Positions 8,880 through 18,050 of a DNA stretch of 64,000 nt are shown here, one piece after another (within the stretch, counting starts at the first letter, position 1; each line of letters starts with the position of its first letter). The position numbers were made by a program, and so were the translations under genes. This DNA comes from Olivibacter domesticus (lineage in GTDB: Bacteria > Bacteroidota > Bacteroidia > Sphingobacteriales > Sphingobacteriaceae): contig NZ_FOAF01000002.1 of assembly GCF_900109575.1 (NCBI RefSeq), positions 372,001 to 436,000 of the forward strand, read 5' to 3'. The notes below the pieces were generated by a model. The model was not told the origin of the DNA, ran no database searches, and saw nothing but the letters and a program-made list of their open reading frames with translations.

Positions 8880-10427
8880 TCAATTTGCAACATCCCACCA
8901 TACCCGGCTCGTCAACGCATTGGTTCCTCCTTGCCTTTGCATGGCTTCCATGTAGTTCTCCCGATTATAACTTTCTTCTGTAAGTGGTACCACAAAACGT
9001 CTGGGAATTGTTCCCCCAGTTAAATTACCTGGGTAATTTGTTGGCGTTAAGCGTGGATAGCCCGTTCTTCTCCAATTCGCAAAAATTTCATATTCATCCT
9101 GCAAAAACAGTGAAACCCATAACTGAGTATATATCAACTCTAATTGTTCTTCCATACTTCCGGCAGCATTATAAGGGTGTTGTTTTAGATAATAGTCGAC
9201 TCTATCACGACTGATTTCACCATCTTGACCAAACAAAGCCCACTGGCTCATTCCCGCGCGCACAGCGATTTCATAAGTCTGCGCCGGATCACCATCATAC
9301 CAGCCTCTTATTGCAGCCTCCGTTAATAGGAGGTTCATTTCAGCATTCGTTAATACCAAATGCGGGGCATCAAATCGCAGAATAGTGTTCGGGTGGGGTT
9401 CAGAATAAGTAGCAAAGTCAGCAGGGAATGAATTAAACGCCGCATTTGGCATACCCTTTTGGATAGAACTGGTGGTATCTGCCACATAAGTTCCTGTTGC
9501 ATTCCGTACCCATACAACTGCGATGGCATTGAGTCTCGGATCATGCGTATTTTGCAGATGATCAATAAATGTTTTAGCTAATTTTCCTCCTTCAATATTG
9601 TCTACTGCTTGTGGATTTAAGTAATCAGTATTCAATAATGCCGTAGCAATAAAGTTCCGCTGCGCCACTTGTGAACCGTCCACATATTGAATGCGAGCCA
9701 ATTCATTATCATTCGTAATAACGCCTCCGGCAATAGCTTTTCTCACCCACTCTTCCGCCAGGTCAGGAGCAACTTTTGTTAGGCGCATACCTAAGCGCAG
9801 CATCAATGAATACGCAAATTTTTTCCATCTCGTAATATTTCCACCGTATATTAAATCACCATTCCCAAACGATGGAAAACTGGCATCTAAAGCTAAGGCC
9901 GACTCTTCTAGTTCTTTCAAAAGGTCATTATAAATATCTGCCTGTACATCATAACTCGGTGTGTAACTTTGGCTATCTGAGGCTAAACCGGCTGCCGTAT
10001 AGGGAATATCTCCATACAGGTCAGTCAATCTGTGAAAAATCAACACTTGCCATATACGCGCAATAGAAAGCTTATTGATATCATTAGGATTAGAAGAAAC
10101 GCCTTCAATAACTTTCTTGATCTCAATAACGGCGGTAGCATATGCATCCCAACTACCATATGATTGCGTTTCATTAAAATATTTATCGCCCGCAGCTGGT
10201 ACTTCTTTATAGGTAGCCGTTTGTTGCATCGCCCCACCAATTGTAAGATAGGCACTGCCTGCATAATTTACGCTTACAGCATCTAAAAGCGCCTTTGTAA
10301 ACATATATTCGGGCACCACCGTGGTAGAGGCATTAGGATTTACGTTCATCTCTTCAAACCCCTTATCACATGCTGATAGGATCAAAAGCGAAGAGAAAAT
10401 AAATGCATGTTTAAAGAATCTTTTCAT
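8880..10427 (-). CDS. SusD/RagB-family outer-membrane lipoprotein (SusD-like_2 type)
   Basis: A 515-residue nutrient-binding lipoprotein. The signal peptide ends in LILSAC with Cys20 as the lipid anchor, and the mature start DKGFEEMNVNPNAS is typical of the SusD-like_2 group. Helical TPR-like segments run through the middle, and the C-terminal region contains NWRRTGYPRLTP, a family hallmark. It caps the partner SusC barrel encoded 20 nt upstream. The group is associated as often with peptides, glycans or small nitrogen compounds as with starch, so substrate must be judged from the enzymes downstream. Confidence 0.93.
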   Translation of the reverse strand: MKRFFKHAFIFSSLLILSACDKGFEEMNVNPNASTTVVPEYMFTKALLDAVSVNYAGSAYLTIGGAMQQTATYKEVPAAGDKYFNETQSYGSWDAYATAVIEIKKVIEGVSSNPNDINKLSIARIWQVLIFHRLTDLYGDIPYTAAGLASDSQSYTPSYDVQADIYNDLLKELEESALALDASFPSFGNGDLIYGGNITRWKKFAYSLMLRLGMRLTKVAPDLAEEWVRKAIAGGVITNDNELARIQYVDGSQVAQRNFIATALLNTDYLNPQAVDNIEGGKLAKTFIDHLQNTHDPRLNAIAVVWVRNATGTYVADTTSSIQKGMPNAAFNSFPADFATYSEPHPNTILRFDAPHLVLTNAEMNLLLTEAAIRGWYDGDPAQTYEIAVRAGMSQWALFGQDGEISRDRVDYYLKQHPYNAAGSMEEQLELIYTQLWVSLFLQDEYEIFANWRRTGYPRLTPTNYPGNLTGGTIPRRFVVPLTEESYNRENYMEAMQRQGGTNALTSRVWWDVAN

Positions 10428-10447
10428 ATTATCTAAGGTCTTAATGA

Positions 10448-13400
10448 TTAAAATTTTACGATAAGATTTACACCAAAACTTCTGGTACGAGGAACACCAA
10501 ATGCTTCCAAGCCCTGCGCATTACTATTGGTATAGCTTGATTCTGGGTCAAAGTATTTATTGCGTTTATCTTTGTAGAGTGTAAGAAGATTCCGCCCCAC
10601 TAGCGATATCGTTGCTCCTTGCAATTTTGCCCAATGAAATTTCTCTATCGGCAGGTTGTAAGACAATATCACTTGCCGTAGTTTGACAAAATCATTGTCA
10701 AACATGAACATGGATGTATAAAATTTGTCATTATCATAATAAGTATCAATATCTTTTGGCTCCCATGTTTTACTGAAAGCGGCACCACTTTGATCTACTC
10801 CTGTAACTGTTAAACCGGCTTCTCTACCGGGCAGTGTTTCTGTCGGCAAACCGAACCGATAAGCATACTGATAAAGATTAGAATACATCATCCCCCCAAA
10901 TTTTCCATCTATGAGCACATTCAGCGAGAAGTCTTTATAGCTAAACGTATTATTAAGTCCCATTATCAACGGAGGCACCCCTTGTCCTATTTCTTCAAGT
11001 GGACCACGAACGGCATAGCCGCTCTCCGCGTTATATACCGTCTGACCATTCTGATCTGTTAATTTTCTATATCCCCATAAAGCACCGTAGGGCCTGCCCA
11101 CTACGTTACGTATGCTACCTCCACCAACACCGTCACCCACCACAATAGCGTCTAATCCATCTGCAAGTTGCTGAATCTCACTTTTGTTATACGAAACATT
11201 ATAGCTTACATCCCAATTGAAATTTTCCGTCTTAATAGGCTTACCACTTAATAAAACTTCTATTCCTCTATTGTTTAATTCACCTACATTAAGTAGTGCC
11301 CTATTATAGCCCGAAGCTTGCGAAATATTGGATTCTACAATATCATCGGTAGTTTTACGATTATAGAAAGTTAAGTCAGCACCGAAACGACCATCAAAAA
11401 ATTGGGCATCCACACCAAATTCGTACGTAGTAGAAGTTAATGGTCTTAAGCCCGGATTATTTACTAAATCTGAAGTAAGCTCTTGAACGGGACGCCCATT
11501 ATGGCCACCTTGCACCATAGAATATGTTTCATTCAAAATATAAGCCGTTGGTGTCGCTCCGCCAACTTGCGCCCACGAACCACGGAGCTTCAAACCACTG
11601 ACGGCCTTAGGCATATGCAACGCTTCTGATAACACCAACGTTCCTCCAACAGAAGGATAAAATATACTGTTATTCTGTGAGCTCAATGTTGAGAACCAGT
11701 CCTGACGGCCCGTGAAGGTCAGGTAGGCCAGTCCCTTATAGCCTATATCGGCAGAACCAAAAAGGGAGTTGATACCTGTTTTTTGATAAAGAGGGGTTGT
11801 TGTTAAAATATTTAAATTCGTATAGCTATAGAAATACGGAACGGTAAATTCACTTCCCGCAATAGTGGTTAAATCATATTCATTTCGTTGAATATTACCA
11901 CCCCCCATAGCAGATAGGCTAAAATCATTGAAAGTAGTATTGTAATTCAGGGTTAACATGTAGTTAGTTTCTGATGAAGTTGCCTTAAGGCTCTCGTAAG
12001 AACCTAAAGGTCGGAAGGCGGTGCCCGTAGGCTGGATCGCCTCACTTTCAGAACTGTAGAAATCACGACTTGCACTCCCCTTAATAAATAGATTATCTAA
12101 AATATCATATTGCAAATTACCTTGCATGATGAAACGATCTTTTTTGTCGCTATTCTCATAACGATTAACCACAAACCATGAGTTTGGAGCTTCAGCAACA
12201 GGGTTCCACCTTACTTCATTACCATTTGCATCATAACCGGGCGCTAGTGACATAATGTCTACCGTATTGGCAAGCATATAAACTGCCCAAGCAGCATTAT
12301 CGTTTGCATAACCTACCTTTGGCCTATTTTTACCATGATCGTAATTGTATTGTGACACCGCTTCTAGATGTAATTTCTTTCCTATGTTAGCATTTACAGA
12401 CATATTGGTCGTCAATCTTTTGTAGGTAGAGTTTGGCACAATGGCTTGCGCATCGGTGTTTGACACACTCGCTCGATACCTGACCGCTTCATTTCCGCCA
12501 TTTAGCGCTAAAGAATTAATATAGGTCTGCCCAGTTTCATAAAATTGTTTAGGATTATTAGTAACTGGTGAGTATGGTCTTTCAACGCCATCAAACTGGA
12601 CATAAGGTGAACCATCCATTTTTGCTCCATAAGACAGTCTTCCAGTAGCAATCGCTTCCTCCTGAGTCGTCGGCTTTTTCCCATCAACACCCTGCCCATA
12701 TTCATATTGCCACTCCGGGTAAGTAGACGGGCGTTCAAATGTAGACGAACTATTAAATTCTATACCTATACCCTTCTGTGCAATACCTTTTTTGGTGGTA
12801 ATAAGAATCACTCCATTAGCCGCACGTGAACCATATAAGGCGGAGGCAGGACCTCCTTTTAGTACACTGATACTTTCAATATCATCCGGGTTTATGCCCG
12901 CAATACCGTCACCACGGTCAATATTCCACCCCATTCCTCCTGAGCTTGTACTTCCGCCAGGGGTAGAATTATCCATTGGCATTCCATTAATCACATATAA
13001 AGGTTGGTTATTTCCACTTAATGAGCCGTTTCCACGTATGATCACTCTACTTGATCCGCCCGGTCCCGTAGCCATTCCTGAGACGTCTACACCAGCCACT
13101 TTACCAACCAAAGCATTCGCCACATTCACCTCTTTTGCCTGTGTAAGCTGTTCACCGCCCACTTCTGCTACTGAATACGCAAGTGCTTTCTTCGATCTAG
13201 AAATCCCCAAAGCAGTCACAACAACCTCATTAAGCGCCTGATTATCTTCAGATAATTGTACATTAACAATGTTTTTACCATTGATAGTGATGGATTGTGT
13301 TACATATCCCATATAACTAAATTCAAGTTCCCCGGTATTGGTAACTTTCAATACATAATTGCCTTCCGCATTCGTAACGGTTCCCTTTGTTGAGTTTTTT

Positions 13401-13837
13401 AGGCGTACACTTACACCAGGTATCGCTTGCCCTTTTCCATCGGTAACGGTTCCTTTTATATCTATGTCTTGAGGAATGGCATTTTTTTCGTTTTGAGCCA
13501 ATACGATACGATTTTCAATTACGTTATAGGTGATATTATGAGCACTTAGTAATTCATCGAATATCTTTTGTAAAGGCTGTTGATTCGCTTCTATTGAAAC
13601 TACCTGATTTAGATCTACAACTTGCTTGGAATAAATAAATTTTATATCAGCCTTACTTTCAATTAGTTTCAGAGCATTTATTAAGGTCTCACCCTTAATC
13701 GACAGAGATATGCGCTTGGTAAGACTTAGTTTAATTTCGGGTTGCTTGGAATAAGCCATAAAAATGCTCCCCACGAAAAGGGATAAACCTAGAGCAAAGA
13801 TTCTTATATAATCAGCTTTTTTCAGGTTGACACTCAT
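10448..13837 (-). CDS. SusC/RagA-family TonB-dependent transporter with STN signalling domain
   Basis: A 1129-residue outer-membrane barrel. After the signal/hydrophobic start (residues about 10-30) comes an STN domain (about 45-118, beginning RISLSIKGETLINALKLI), then a carboxypeptidase-regulatory-like domain (about 128-210), a plug (about 215-345, with GNGSLSGNNQPLYVINGMPM and PDDIESISVLKGGPASALYG) and the barrel. The STN domain marks it as a receptor that signals to the FecR anti-sigma factor encoded upstream, so the operon should be induced by its own substrate. The 192-nt gap after fecR holds an AT-rich palindrome. Confidence 0.95.
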   Translation of the reverse strand: MSVNLKKADYIRIFALGLSLFVGSIFMAYSKQPEIKLSLTKRISLSIKGETLINALKLIESKADIKFIYSKQVVDLNQVVSIEANQQPLQKIFDELLSAHNITYNVIENRIVLAQNEKNAIPQDIDIKGTVTDGKGQAIPGVSVRLKNSTKGTVTNAEGNYVLKVTNTGELEFSYMGYVTQSITINGKNIVNVQLSEDNQALNEVVVTALGISRSKKALAYSVAEVGGEQLTQAKEVNVANALVGKVAGVDVSGMATGPGGSSRVIIRGNGSLSGNNQPLYVINGMPMDNSTPGGSTSSGGMGWNIDRGDGIAGINPDDIESISVLKGGPASALYGSRAANGVILITTKKGIAQKGIGIEFNSSSTFERPSTYPEWQYEYGQGVDGKKPTTQEEAIATGRLSYGAKMDGSPYVQFDGVERPYSPVTNNPKQFYETGQTYINSLALNGGNEAVRYRASVSNTDAQAIVPNSTYKRLTTNMSVNANIGKKLHLEAVSQYNYDHGKNRPKVGYANDNAAWAVYMLANTVDIMSLAPGYDANGNEVRWNPVAEAPNSWFVVNRYENSDKKDRFIMQGNLQYDILDNLFIKGSASRDFYSSESEAIQPTGTAFRPLGSYESLKATSSETNYMLTLNYNTTFNDFSLSAMGGGNIQRNEYDLTTIAGSEFTVPYFYSYTNLNILTTTPLYQKTGINSLFGSADIGYKGLAYLTFTGRQDWFSTLSSQNNSIFYPSVGGTLVLSEALHMPKAVSGLKLRGSWAQVGGATPTAYILNETYSMVQGGHNGRPVQELTSDLVNNPGLRPLTSTTYEFGVDAQFFDGRFGADLTFYNRKTTDDIVESNISQASGYNRALLNVGELNNRGIEVLLSGKPIKTENFNWDVSYNVSYNKSEIQQLADGLDAIVVGDGVGGGSIRNVVGRPYGALWGYRKLTDQNGQTVYNAESGYAVRGPLEEIGQGVPPLIMGLNNTFSYKDFSLNVLIDGKFGGMMYSNLYQYAYRFGLPTETLPGREAGLTVTGVDQSGAAFSKTWEPKDIDTYYDNDKFYTSMFMFDNDFVKLRQVILSYNLPIEKFHWAKLQGATISLVGRNLLTLYKDKRNKYFDPESSYTNSNAQGLEAFGVPRTRSFGVNLIVKF

Positions 13838-13898
13838 AATTCATTAATTAGATGGTTAAAATTTGGACAATAAGCTTCCACTCCAATTGCCTTAAAAG

Positions 13899-13920
13899 AT
13901 ATTTTATATATATAAAATAT
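13899..13920. promoter_or_regulatory. Perfect 22-bp AT-only palindrome ahead of susC
   Basis: The 22 bases from 13899 to 13920 equal their own reverse complement and contain only A and T. The element sits 62 bp upstream of the susC start and 110 bp beyond the fecR stop. It could be part of the promoter driven by the cognate ECF sigma factor, or a weak attenuating hairpin; AT-only palindromes also arise by chance more often in AT-rich spacers. Confidence 0.35.
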
Positions 13921-14029
13921 TACAATTGAACTATATAATACTAAATATTAAATATTAGTTAATTAACAATGCGTAGTTTAAGTTTTCATAGACTGCATTT
14001 TTTAATATTCTGGTGAAAATGGATGTTTT

Positions 14030-15070
14030 TTATTTCTTTTTAAGCAGTATTCTGTCTCCGGAAACCTCATACTGCAGATTAAGCGATTGACTCATTATTT
14101 CCATAATGGAAAGCAAATTAAGTTGTTTAAAGTCGGCCGTTAAGGTGTAGTTGTTTAATCTTGTATCATTCAATTCTATTTGGACCTTAAACGCGTTATT
14201 TAATGTATCAACAATTACTTTTAACGGCGTGTCTTCAAAAGAAATATTCTTTCGCCTCCACATTCCTACAGAAGAATCCTCTGTTTCTTTTGCTTTAACT
14301 AATTTCGTTTTCTGTTTACTAAAAGAAACTTTCTGATCGGCTACTAATAATACTTCCTGTGTTTGGCTCTCTTTCTGTACCAATGCTTTTTCAAGCAAAT
14401 TTTGACTTTGCGATTGACTAACGGAAACCATTCCAGTAATAACAGAAACTTCTTCTCCTGCCTGCTCATCAGTTTTAATACGAAAACTGGTACCCAGCAC
14501 CTTCGTTGTTAAGGCACCGCTACTGATAATAAAGGGTCTATTTTTATCTTTAGCTATTTCAAAGAAAATTTCACCTGCCATGGATAATTCCCTTCCATCT
14601 TGTTGAAAATTGGCTGAATATTCCACAGTAGATTTAGGATTTAACCAAATGATACTGCCGTCGGGTAGTTTATGCTTCATGATGGTTTTCGTCTTATTTT
14701 CTACCAAAACTACCTTTGTAGAAATTCCAAGCACATTCATTAACTGCCCTTGAAAGAGTACGATTGCTACCACCAATAGGAATAATGCAGCCACCCCCAT
14801 AAATAACCTAATGGAATACCTATTAGATCGTATCTTATGAATTTCAGTAGCGGTCGACTTCGCTACAGAAGTAGAAATGCCCGACTTATGTTTTATATTC
14901 TGCAACATACGCAAGCGTATATCATCACGTTTTCTTAAGGCACTCATTTCCGAATTTGACCAGTTATCACCGATCGACTTATACCAATCCTCAACGATAC
15001 TCGCCTCTTCAGGACTGCACGTTTTATCTAAATATCTTTTTAATAACGCTTCGGAAATTTCTTCTTTCAT
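14030..15070 (-). CDS. FecR-family anti-sigma factor
   Basis: A 346-residue inner-membrane signal transducer. The N-terminal about 85 residues are the cytoplasmic sigma-binding part (EEISEALLKRYLDKTCSPEEAS is typical of Bacteroidota FecR), followed by one membrane helix (LFMGVAALFLLVVAIVLF, about 90-107), a FecR domain (about 125-225, with HKLPDGSIIWLNPKSTVEY) and a C-terminal STN-like/DUF4974 domain (about 272-345, beginning ISFEDTPLKVIVDTLN). It receives the signal from the STN domain of the downstream SusC and releases the ECF sigma encoded 115 nt upstream. Confidence 0.93.
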   Translation of the reverse strand: MKEEISEALLKRYLDKTCSPEEASIVEDWYKSIGDNWSNSEMSALRKRDDIRLRMLQNIKHKSGISTSVAKSTATEIHKIRSNRYSIRLFMGVAALFLLVVAIVLFQGQLMNVLGISTKVVLVENKTKTIMKHKLPDGSIIWLNPKSTVEYSANFQQDGRELSMAGEIFFEIAKDKNRPFIISSGALTTKVLGTSFRIKTDEQAGEEVSVITGMVSVSQSQSQNLLEKALVQKESQTQEVLLVADQKVSFSKQKTKLVKAKETEDSSVGMWRRKNISFEDTPLKVIVDTLNNAFKVQIELNDTRLNNYTLTADFKQLNLLSIMEIMSQSLNLQYEVSGDRILLKKK

Positions 15071-15185
15071 CTTCGGTCTCTTAAAGCCTTCGTTAATATA
15101 TGTCTTGCAACATGGGCGTATCCCCTACTCTATCTTTAAAAAAAACATCTTTTTTTAAAATATTTATCTAAAATGACTATGCGAA

Positions 15186-15764
15186 TTAATAAAAGAGTAG
15201 AAAAACATATATAATTAGCGCTTTGACGGCAATTTTTAATCTACCAAGCGCTTTCGTGAGTTGGTTTTCAACAGTTTTTTCAGAGATTCCAAGCAAATCA
15301 GCAATCTCTTTGTTTGTCTTAAATTCCTTCCTGCTCAATTCATAAATGTATCTACACTTTTCGGGCAGCAATCGAACATGTGATTCTATCTGCTCTTGAA
15401 GTTCATTAAATGAGATGATCATCTCAGTAGAATTATCAACATCTTTAAAACTACCTTTGACATAAGATTTATAATTATTTCTCACAAGTTCCTTCTGAAG
15501 ATAACTTAAAACCAAGTATCTTACCGAAGTAAACAGGTAACCACTTATAGAGCTATGTATGGTAATTTTTTGACGGTTTAACCAAATACTTGTAAATAAA
15601 TCTTGTATTATTTCTTCTGCTATTTCCGCCTTTCTAAGGCGTTTAAAAGCCTCTGCATAGAGCTTATACCAATATCGATTGTATAGTTCTTCAAATGAAG
15701 CTTCATTACCATCAATGCAGGCCCTGAAAAGATTTTCATCAGAAAACTTAGTTAAATCTTGCAT
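15186..15764 (-). CDS. ECF RNA polymerase sigma factor (FecI-like, Bacteroidota type)
   Basis: A 192-residue sigma-70 factor. Region 2 spans about residues 18-90 (FEELYNRYWYKLYAEAFKRL to IIQDLFTSIWLNRQ), and region 4 about 125-180, with a helix-turn-helix in TNKEIADLLGISEKTVENQL. It heads the sigma-FecR-SusC-SusD arrangement and most likely transcribes susC and the catabolic genes behind it. A 12-bp palindrome CTGTTGCAACAG at 15812-15823 lies 48 bp upstream of the start and may be an operator for this gene. Confidence 0.93.
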   Translation of the reverse strand: MQDLTKFSDENLFRACIDGNEASFEELYNRYWYKLYAEAFKRLRKAEIAEEIIQDLFTSIWLNRQKITIHSSISGYLFTSVRYLVLSYLQKELVRNNYKSYVKGSFKDVDNSTEMIISFNELQEQIESHVRLLPEKCRYIYELSRKEFKTNKEIADLLGISEKTVENQLTKALGRLKIAVKALIIYVFLLFY

Positions 15765-16176
15765 AATTAAGCTTTAGACAATTCATGTAAGTTAAGCGAT
15801 TCTTTACCCATCTGTTGCAACAGGTATTATATTGTATTTAAAACAATTTTCTTAAAACCCAAAAACCCTACGATGTTTAAAAAATTTATAATTTGGTCAG
15901 CGTATACTGTAAATGATATTCTTTGAAGAATTTAGTTCTTACCTTCTCGCAAATATTGAAAAAAAAACATTATTATCAAATTTTATCAATGCGAGTTAAT
16001 ACGATCATGTCTATCTTTTGCTAACTACCCCTTAAGCAGCTTACTATTCAAAAACCCGATCTTAGGTAAATTAAAATTGCGCTTTCTTAGTCTCATAAGA
16101 ATAAGTATCGCCAGAATCCGAATAGTATGTAAGTTTAACAAGAGTAGGGATGATTTTTTTTCAGTGAGAAAATCTA

Positions 16177-16212
16177 AAAAAAAAGCTGCTTACCTAACAC
16201 TAGATAAGCAGC
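16177..16212 (-). terminator. Orphan intrinsic terminator, minus strand
   Basis: GCTGCTTA (16185-16192) pairs with TAAGCAGC (16205-16212) around a 12-nt loop; on the minus strand the stem is followed by at least eight T residues (16184 down to 16177). The nearest minus-strand gene upstream of it would have to start inside this same spacer, because the gene to the right runs the other way. Confidence 0.6.
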
Positions 16213-16308
16213 ATTCTACTTTCATTGTAGTATCCAACCGTAATTACCTGTAGAAATTATTTGAAGATGTCTAGATTTAATCAAACATCGTTAAAATCAC
16301 AAGATTAT
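16177..16308 (-). ncRNA. Candidate small RNA of about 130 nt
   Basis: Inferred only from signals: a Bacteroidota -7 box TAACTTTG on the minus strand (16313-16320) and the orphan terminator ending at 16177. Between them is a small hairpin CTAC..GTAG at about 16221-16235 on the minus strand. A clear -33 TTTG is missing at the expected distance, so the promoter is weak by consensus. No known RNA family recognised. Confidence 0.25.
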
Positions 16309-16543
16309 GAAACAAAGTTAACTATCAAAACACGTATTTATTGCATACTTTTATAAATGAGATAAAATTGTGCATTAATAAGAAAATACGTGAATTATTA
16401 TACAAAAATTCACCACTTCGACACTGTCAAGCAAATAGCAAATCCTAATAGATTTTAATCTGTTTATCTGCCAGCTATCGTTTTTTTTGTTAAATTGCCT
16501 AAAGGCATTTTGCATCTAGGCCGACAATAATATTTATTGAAAA

Positions 16544-17812
16544 ATGGAAATTTTAATAATTTTATTTCTGATACTTCTCAATGGCATATTTTCTATGAGC
16601 GAAATTGCTTTGGTTTCTTCTCGTAAATTCAAGCTGGAAAGTGAAGCAAATAAAGGAAACAAAAATGCAGAGAGGGCTTTAGGCTTAGCGAACAGTCCAA
16701 ATACCTTTCTTTCCACGGTACAGATTGGAATTACACTTATAGGCATCCTTACAGGTATTTTCAGTGGAAAAACGCTGACTTATGATCTTACCGGAATCAT
16801 AAGTCGGGTACCAATATTATCACCCTATGCCGATTCTATAGCAGTGACCCTTGTTGTTGTCATAATCACTTATGTTACTATTGTATTTGGCGAACTGATA
16901 CCAAAAAGGATAGGATTGAATTTCCCTGAGAAAATATCGGCCGCTGTTGCACAACCTATGACGATCTTATCAGCTATAGCAAAACCCTTAATCTGGCTGC
17001 TGGCAAAGACGAACGATCTTTTCCTGAGATTGTTCGGCATTAACGAAAAACAAGATGGCACCGCTACTGAAGACGAGATAAATGCGATCATTCGGCAAAG
17101 TACTGAAAGCGGAGAAATTCAAGAAATAGAACAGGATATCGTCAGGAGAGTTTTCTCATTGGGAGATCGAAAGGCCAGTGAATTAATGACTCATCGAAGT
17201 GACCTGATATGGTTGGATAAAAAGGACGATTCTTTAAAGATTAAAGAGAAAGTGAATAGTAATCCCCATTCGGCCTACCCTGTTTGTGATAAATCTCTTG
17301 ATCAATTACTAGGATTTATTTCGCTAAAACAGTTATTTAGTAGGTCTACGGAAGAAGATTTTAATATCGAACAACATCTTAATAAACCTCTTTATGTTCC
17401 TGAAAATATGGCGGCCTATCGTGTATTGGAGCACTTTAAACAAAGTAAAATTCACAGTGCCATTGTAGTAGATGAATATGGCAGCATACAGGGTATCATT
17501 ACGATGGATGATGTGACGGATGAATTGATTGGTGACACAATAGAAATTGATGAAGACGAATATCAGATTACTGTAAGAGATGAAAATTCCTGGCTGGTAG
17601 ATGGCCAGTTTCCTTATTTTGAACTACTCGAACATTTACAGATAGAGGGAGAAAAAGAATCCGAAGGATTTACAACAGTAGGCGGTTTAGTCATTCATCA
17701 AACCAATCACATCCCTAAAACGGGAGAAAAAGTTAGATGGAAAGATTATGAACTCGAGGTAGTTGACATGGACGGTCAGAGGATCGACAAGGTACTTATT
17801 ACCAAGATATAG
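16544..17812 (+). CDS. CNNM/CorC (hemolysin C-like) family membrane protein with CBS pair
   Basis: A 422-residue protein. Residues 1-190 are the four-helix DUF21/CNNM membrane domain (ILLNGIFSMSEIALVSSRKFKLE, then IVFGELIPKRIGLNFPE), followed by two CBS domains (about 205-335, containing SAIVVDEYGSIQGIITMDDVTDELIG) and a C-terminal CorC/HlyC domain (about 345-420, WLVDGQFPYFELLEHL). The family is linked to magnesium or other cation efflux rather than haemolysis. Single-gene unit; length is normal. Confidence 0.92.
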   Translation: MEILIILFLILLNGIFSMSEIALVSSRKFKLESEANKGNKNAERALGLANSPNTFLSTVQIGITLIGILTGIFSGKTLTYDLTGIISRVPILSPYADSIAVTLVVVIITYVTIVFGELIPKRIGLNFPEKISAAVAQPMTILSAIAKPLIWLLAKTNDLFLRLFGINEKQDGTATEDEINAIIRQSTESGEIQEIEQDIVRRVFSLGDRKASELMTHRSDLIWLDKKDDSLKIKEKVNSNPHSAYPVCDKSLDQLLGFISLKQLFSRSTEEDFNIEQHLNKPLYVPENMAAYRVLEHFKQSKIHSAIVVDEYGSIQGIITMDDVTDELIGDTIEIDEDEYQITVRDENSWLVDGQFPYFELLEHLQIEGEKESEGFTTVGGLVIHQTNHIPKTGEKVRWKDYELEVVDMDGQRIDKVLITKI

Positions 17813-17885
17813 TAGATCAAGGCTACTGAGCACCATTAGTCTATATTTGCATTTAATTATAAATATATTCTGATCAATGTATATA

Positions 17886-17929
17886 TGAGTCCGTGGTGAG
17901 TCCATAGTAAGTCCGTTATGAATCCATAT
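17886..17929 (+). repeat. Four degenerate 11-bp tandem repeats
   Basis: TGAGTCCGTGG, TGAGTCCATAG, TAAGTCCGTTA and TGAATCCATAT follow each other without gaps. Each keeps TGARTCC in phase; one unit is close to one DNA helical turn. They lie about 120 bp upstream of the start of the hypothetical gene at 18051. Confidence 0.7.
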
Positions 17930-18050
17930 ATTTTAGTTAAATATTGGATTTATAACACATAAAAATTGGGTTATATACCTAAAAATATATAACTTAGTAT
18001 ACTGTTGCTCTCCAATTAGCAAGAACAGGCTTTACCAGATTATAAACATT

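Larger units (their letters stand above)
15765..16543. other. 779-bp spacer between divergent genes
   Basis: No protein-coding frame in this spacer is convincing. It holds the leader of the minus-strand sigma gene with a 12-bp palindrome at 15812-15823, a minus-strand hairpin with a T tract at 16177-16212 that no visible minus-strand gene needs, a TAACTTTG box (minus strand, 16313-16320), and the leader of the corC gene on the right. The size and the orphan terminator leave room for a small RNA. Confidence 0.6.

Noticed and set aside
12792-13241. 149-codon plus-strand frame within susC
   Set aside because: Antisense shadow of a strongly conserved SusC plug region; Pro-rich translation with no domain.
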